Shown: piece by piece, positions 63,845 through 64,000 of the stretch
How the letters are laid out: each line of letters begins with the position of its first letter
How positions within the stretch are numbered: the stretch's first letter is position 1
Assembly (NCBI GenBank): GCA_964537975.1
Contig: CAZIDP010000020.1
Location: forward strand, 6,858 to 70,857
Source: SCBR16-9 sp964537975
GTDB lineage: Bacteria; Hydrogenedentota; Hydrogenedentia; Hydrogenedentales; SCBR16-9
Direction: 5' to 3'
DNA length: 64,000 nt
The notes under the pieces: model-generated
Seen by the model: the letters and a program-made list of their open reading frames with translations, nothing else
What the model was told of the DNA's origin: nothing
The model's database searches: none
Position numbers and translations under genes: made by a program

Positions 63845-64000
63845 TTATTCGACATCCACGTCATAAATAAGCCTGAACCCTACGGTATTACTTGATCTGA
63901 AAAGTATATGTCTATAGGAAGAGCGACACTTTTCAGCCGAACTGAACCACGAACCTCCTCTTAGAACAGGTTCTGGATACAATTGCTGGGGAATATTTTT
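63845..64000 (-). CDS. C-terminal end of a formylglycine-generating-enzyme (SUMF1)-like protein, cut by the right edge
   Basis: 51 codons to TAA at 63847-63845. They read as the last strand block of the FGE/SUMF1 fold: 'PVLRGGSWFSSAEKCRSSYR' and 'NTVGFRLIYDVDVE', matching the family ending 'RGGSW...R.a.R......vGFRl'. The single Cys in 'AEKCRSS' is in the vicinity of, but not clearly equal to, the two catalytic cysteines of true FGE, so this may be a non-enzymatic SUMF1-domain protein. If it is an FGE, it would serve the sulfatase at 225-1634. Partial, so no more can be said. Confidence 0.75.
   Translation of the reverse strand, partial: KNIPQQLYPEPVLRGGSWFSSAEKCRSSYRHILFRSSNTVGFRLIYDVDVE

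Noticed and set aside
1..64000. CRISPR arrays, insertion sequences, phage genes or an integrase
   Set aside because: No regularly spaced repeats, transposase, integrase or phage structural motifs were seen on either strand.

Overview
The window looks like chromosome from a free-living, glycan-degrading bacterium of the planctomycete/lentisphaera lifestyle; Candidatus Hydrogenedentota or a near relative is my best guess. The grounds are a sulfatase, Tat-exported Gfo/Idh/MocA oxidoreductase, GH5-, GH127-, GH99/WbsX- and GH140-like enzymes, ceramidase-type and BNR-4 proteins, pseudopilins with a long C-terminal H-X9/10-DG domain, and giant PQQ/malectin proteins. The taxon is inference. There is no rRNA, phage, insertion sequence or CRISPR array. 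Gene order is mixed with many short operons.

Layout. 1-6.4 kb: sulfatase, NagA-like deacetylase, then a translationally overlapping pair of a TPR/Ig/CsgG-like lipoprotein and a PorV/FadL-like outer-membrane protein. 6.5-11.5 kb: PRC-barrel protein, uvrB and a bifunctional relA/spoT gene. 11.6-18.6 kb: GH5-like cellulase, Gfo/Idh/MocA oxidoreductase, metallophosphoesterase, nitroreductase and GH127 enzyme. 18.6-24.8 kb: hybrid sensor kinase, histidine phosphatase, and a tightly coupled VTC / DUF4956 / HlyD-like operon (polyphosphate-related by family). 25-31.3 kb: three plus-strand exported or glycan-related genes (WbsX/GH99-like, DUF5060-DUF4038, 1100-aa lipoprotein). 31.5-37.5 kb: the 2-oxoglutarate dehydrogenase operon sucA-sucB-lpd closed by a terminator. 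37.5-41.6 kb: SnoaL-like protein, tRNA-Gln(CUG), tRNA-Glu(CUC), a 46-codon membrane micro-ORF, a ceramidase-like protein and a pseudopilin. 42-43.2 kb: larA-like racemase whose frame has no ATG/GTG/TTG at its true N-terminus. 43.5-57.4 kb: one long minus-strand run of nine genes. 57.8-64 kb: BNR-4 protein, SRPBCC protein, a markedly AT-rich block of lineage-specific exported or membrane proteins, and the C-terminal end of a formylglycine-generating-enzyme-like protein cut by the right edge.

The most unusual part is the minus-strand run 57449 to 43546. It encodes two giant paralogous exported proteins, each a PQQ-like beta-propeller with a class-I methyltransferase-like Rossmann domain inserted and a malectin-like domain at the C terminus, followed by an FtsX/MacB-type permease, its ATPase, an exported cysteine-containing protein, a membrane-anchored ModA-like binding protein, an apparently exported methyltransferase with a degenerate SAM motif, and a pseudopilin. 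I read it as a candidate envelope system of unknown function. Many gene starts given here were moved downstream of the longest possible frame to the codon with the best Shine-Dalgarno and signal peptide; the reasons are in each entry.
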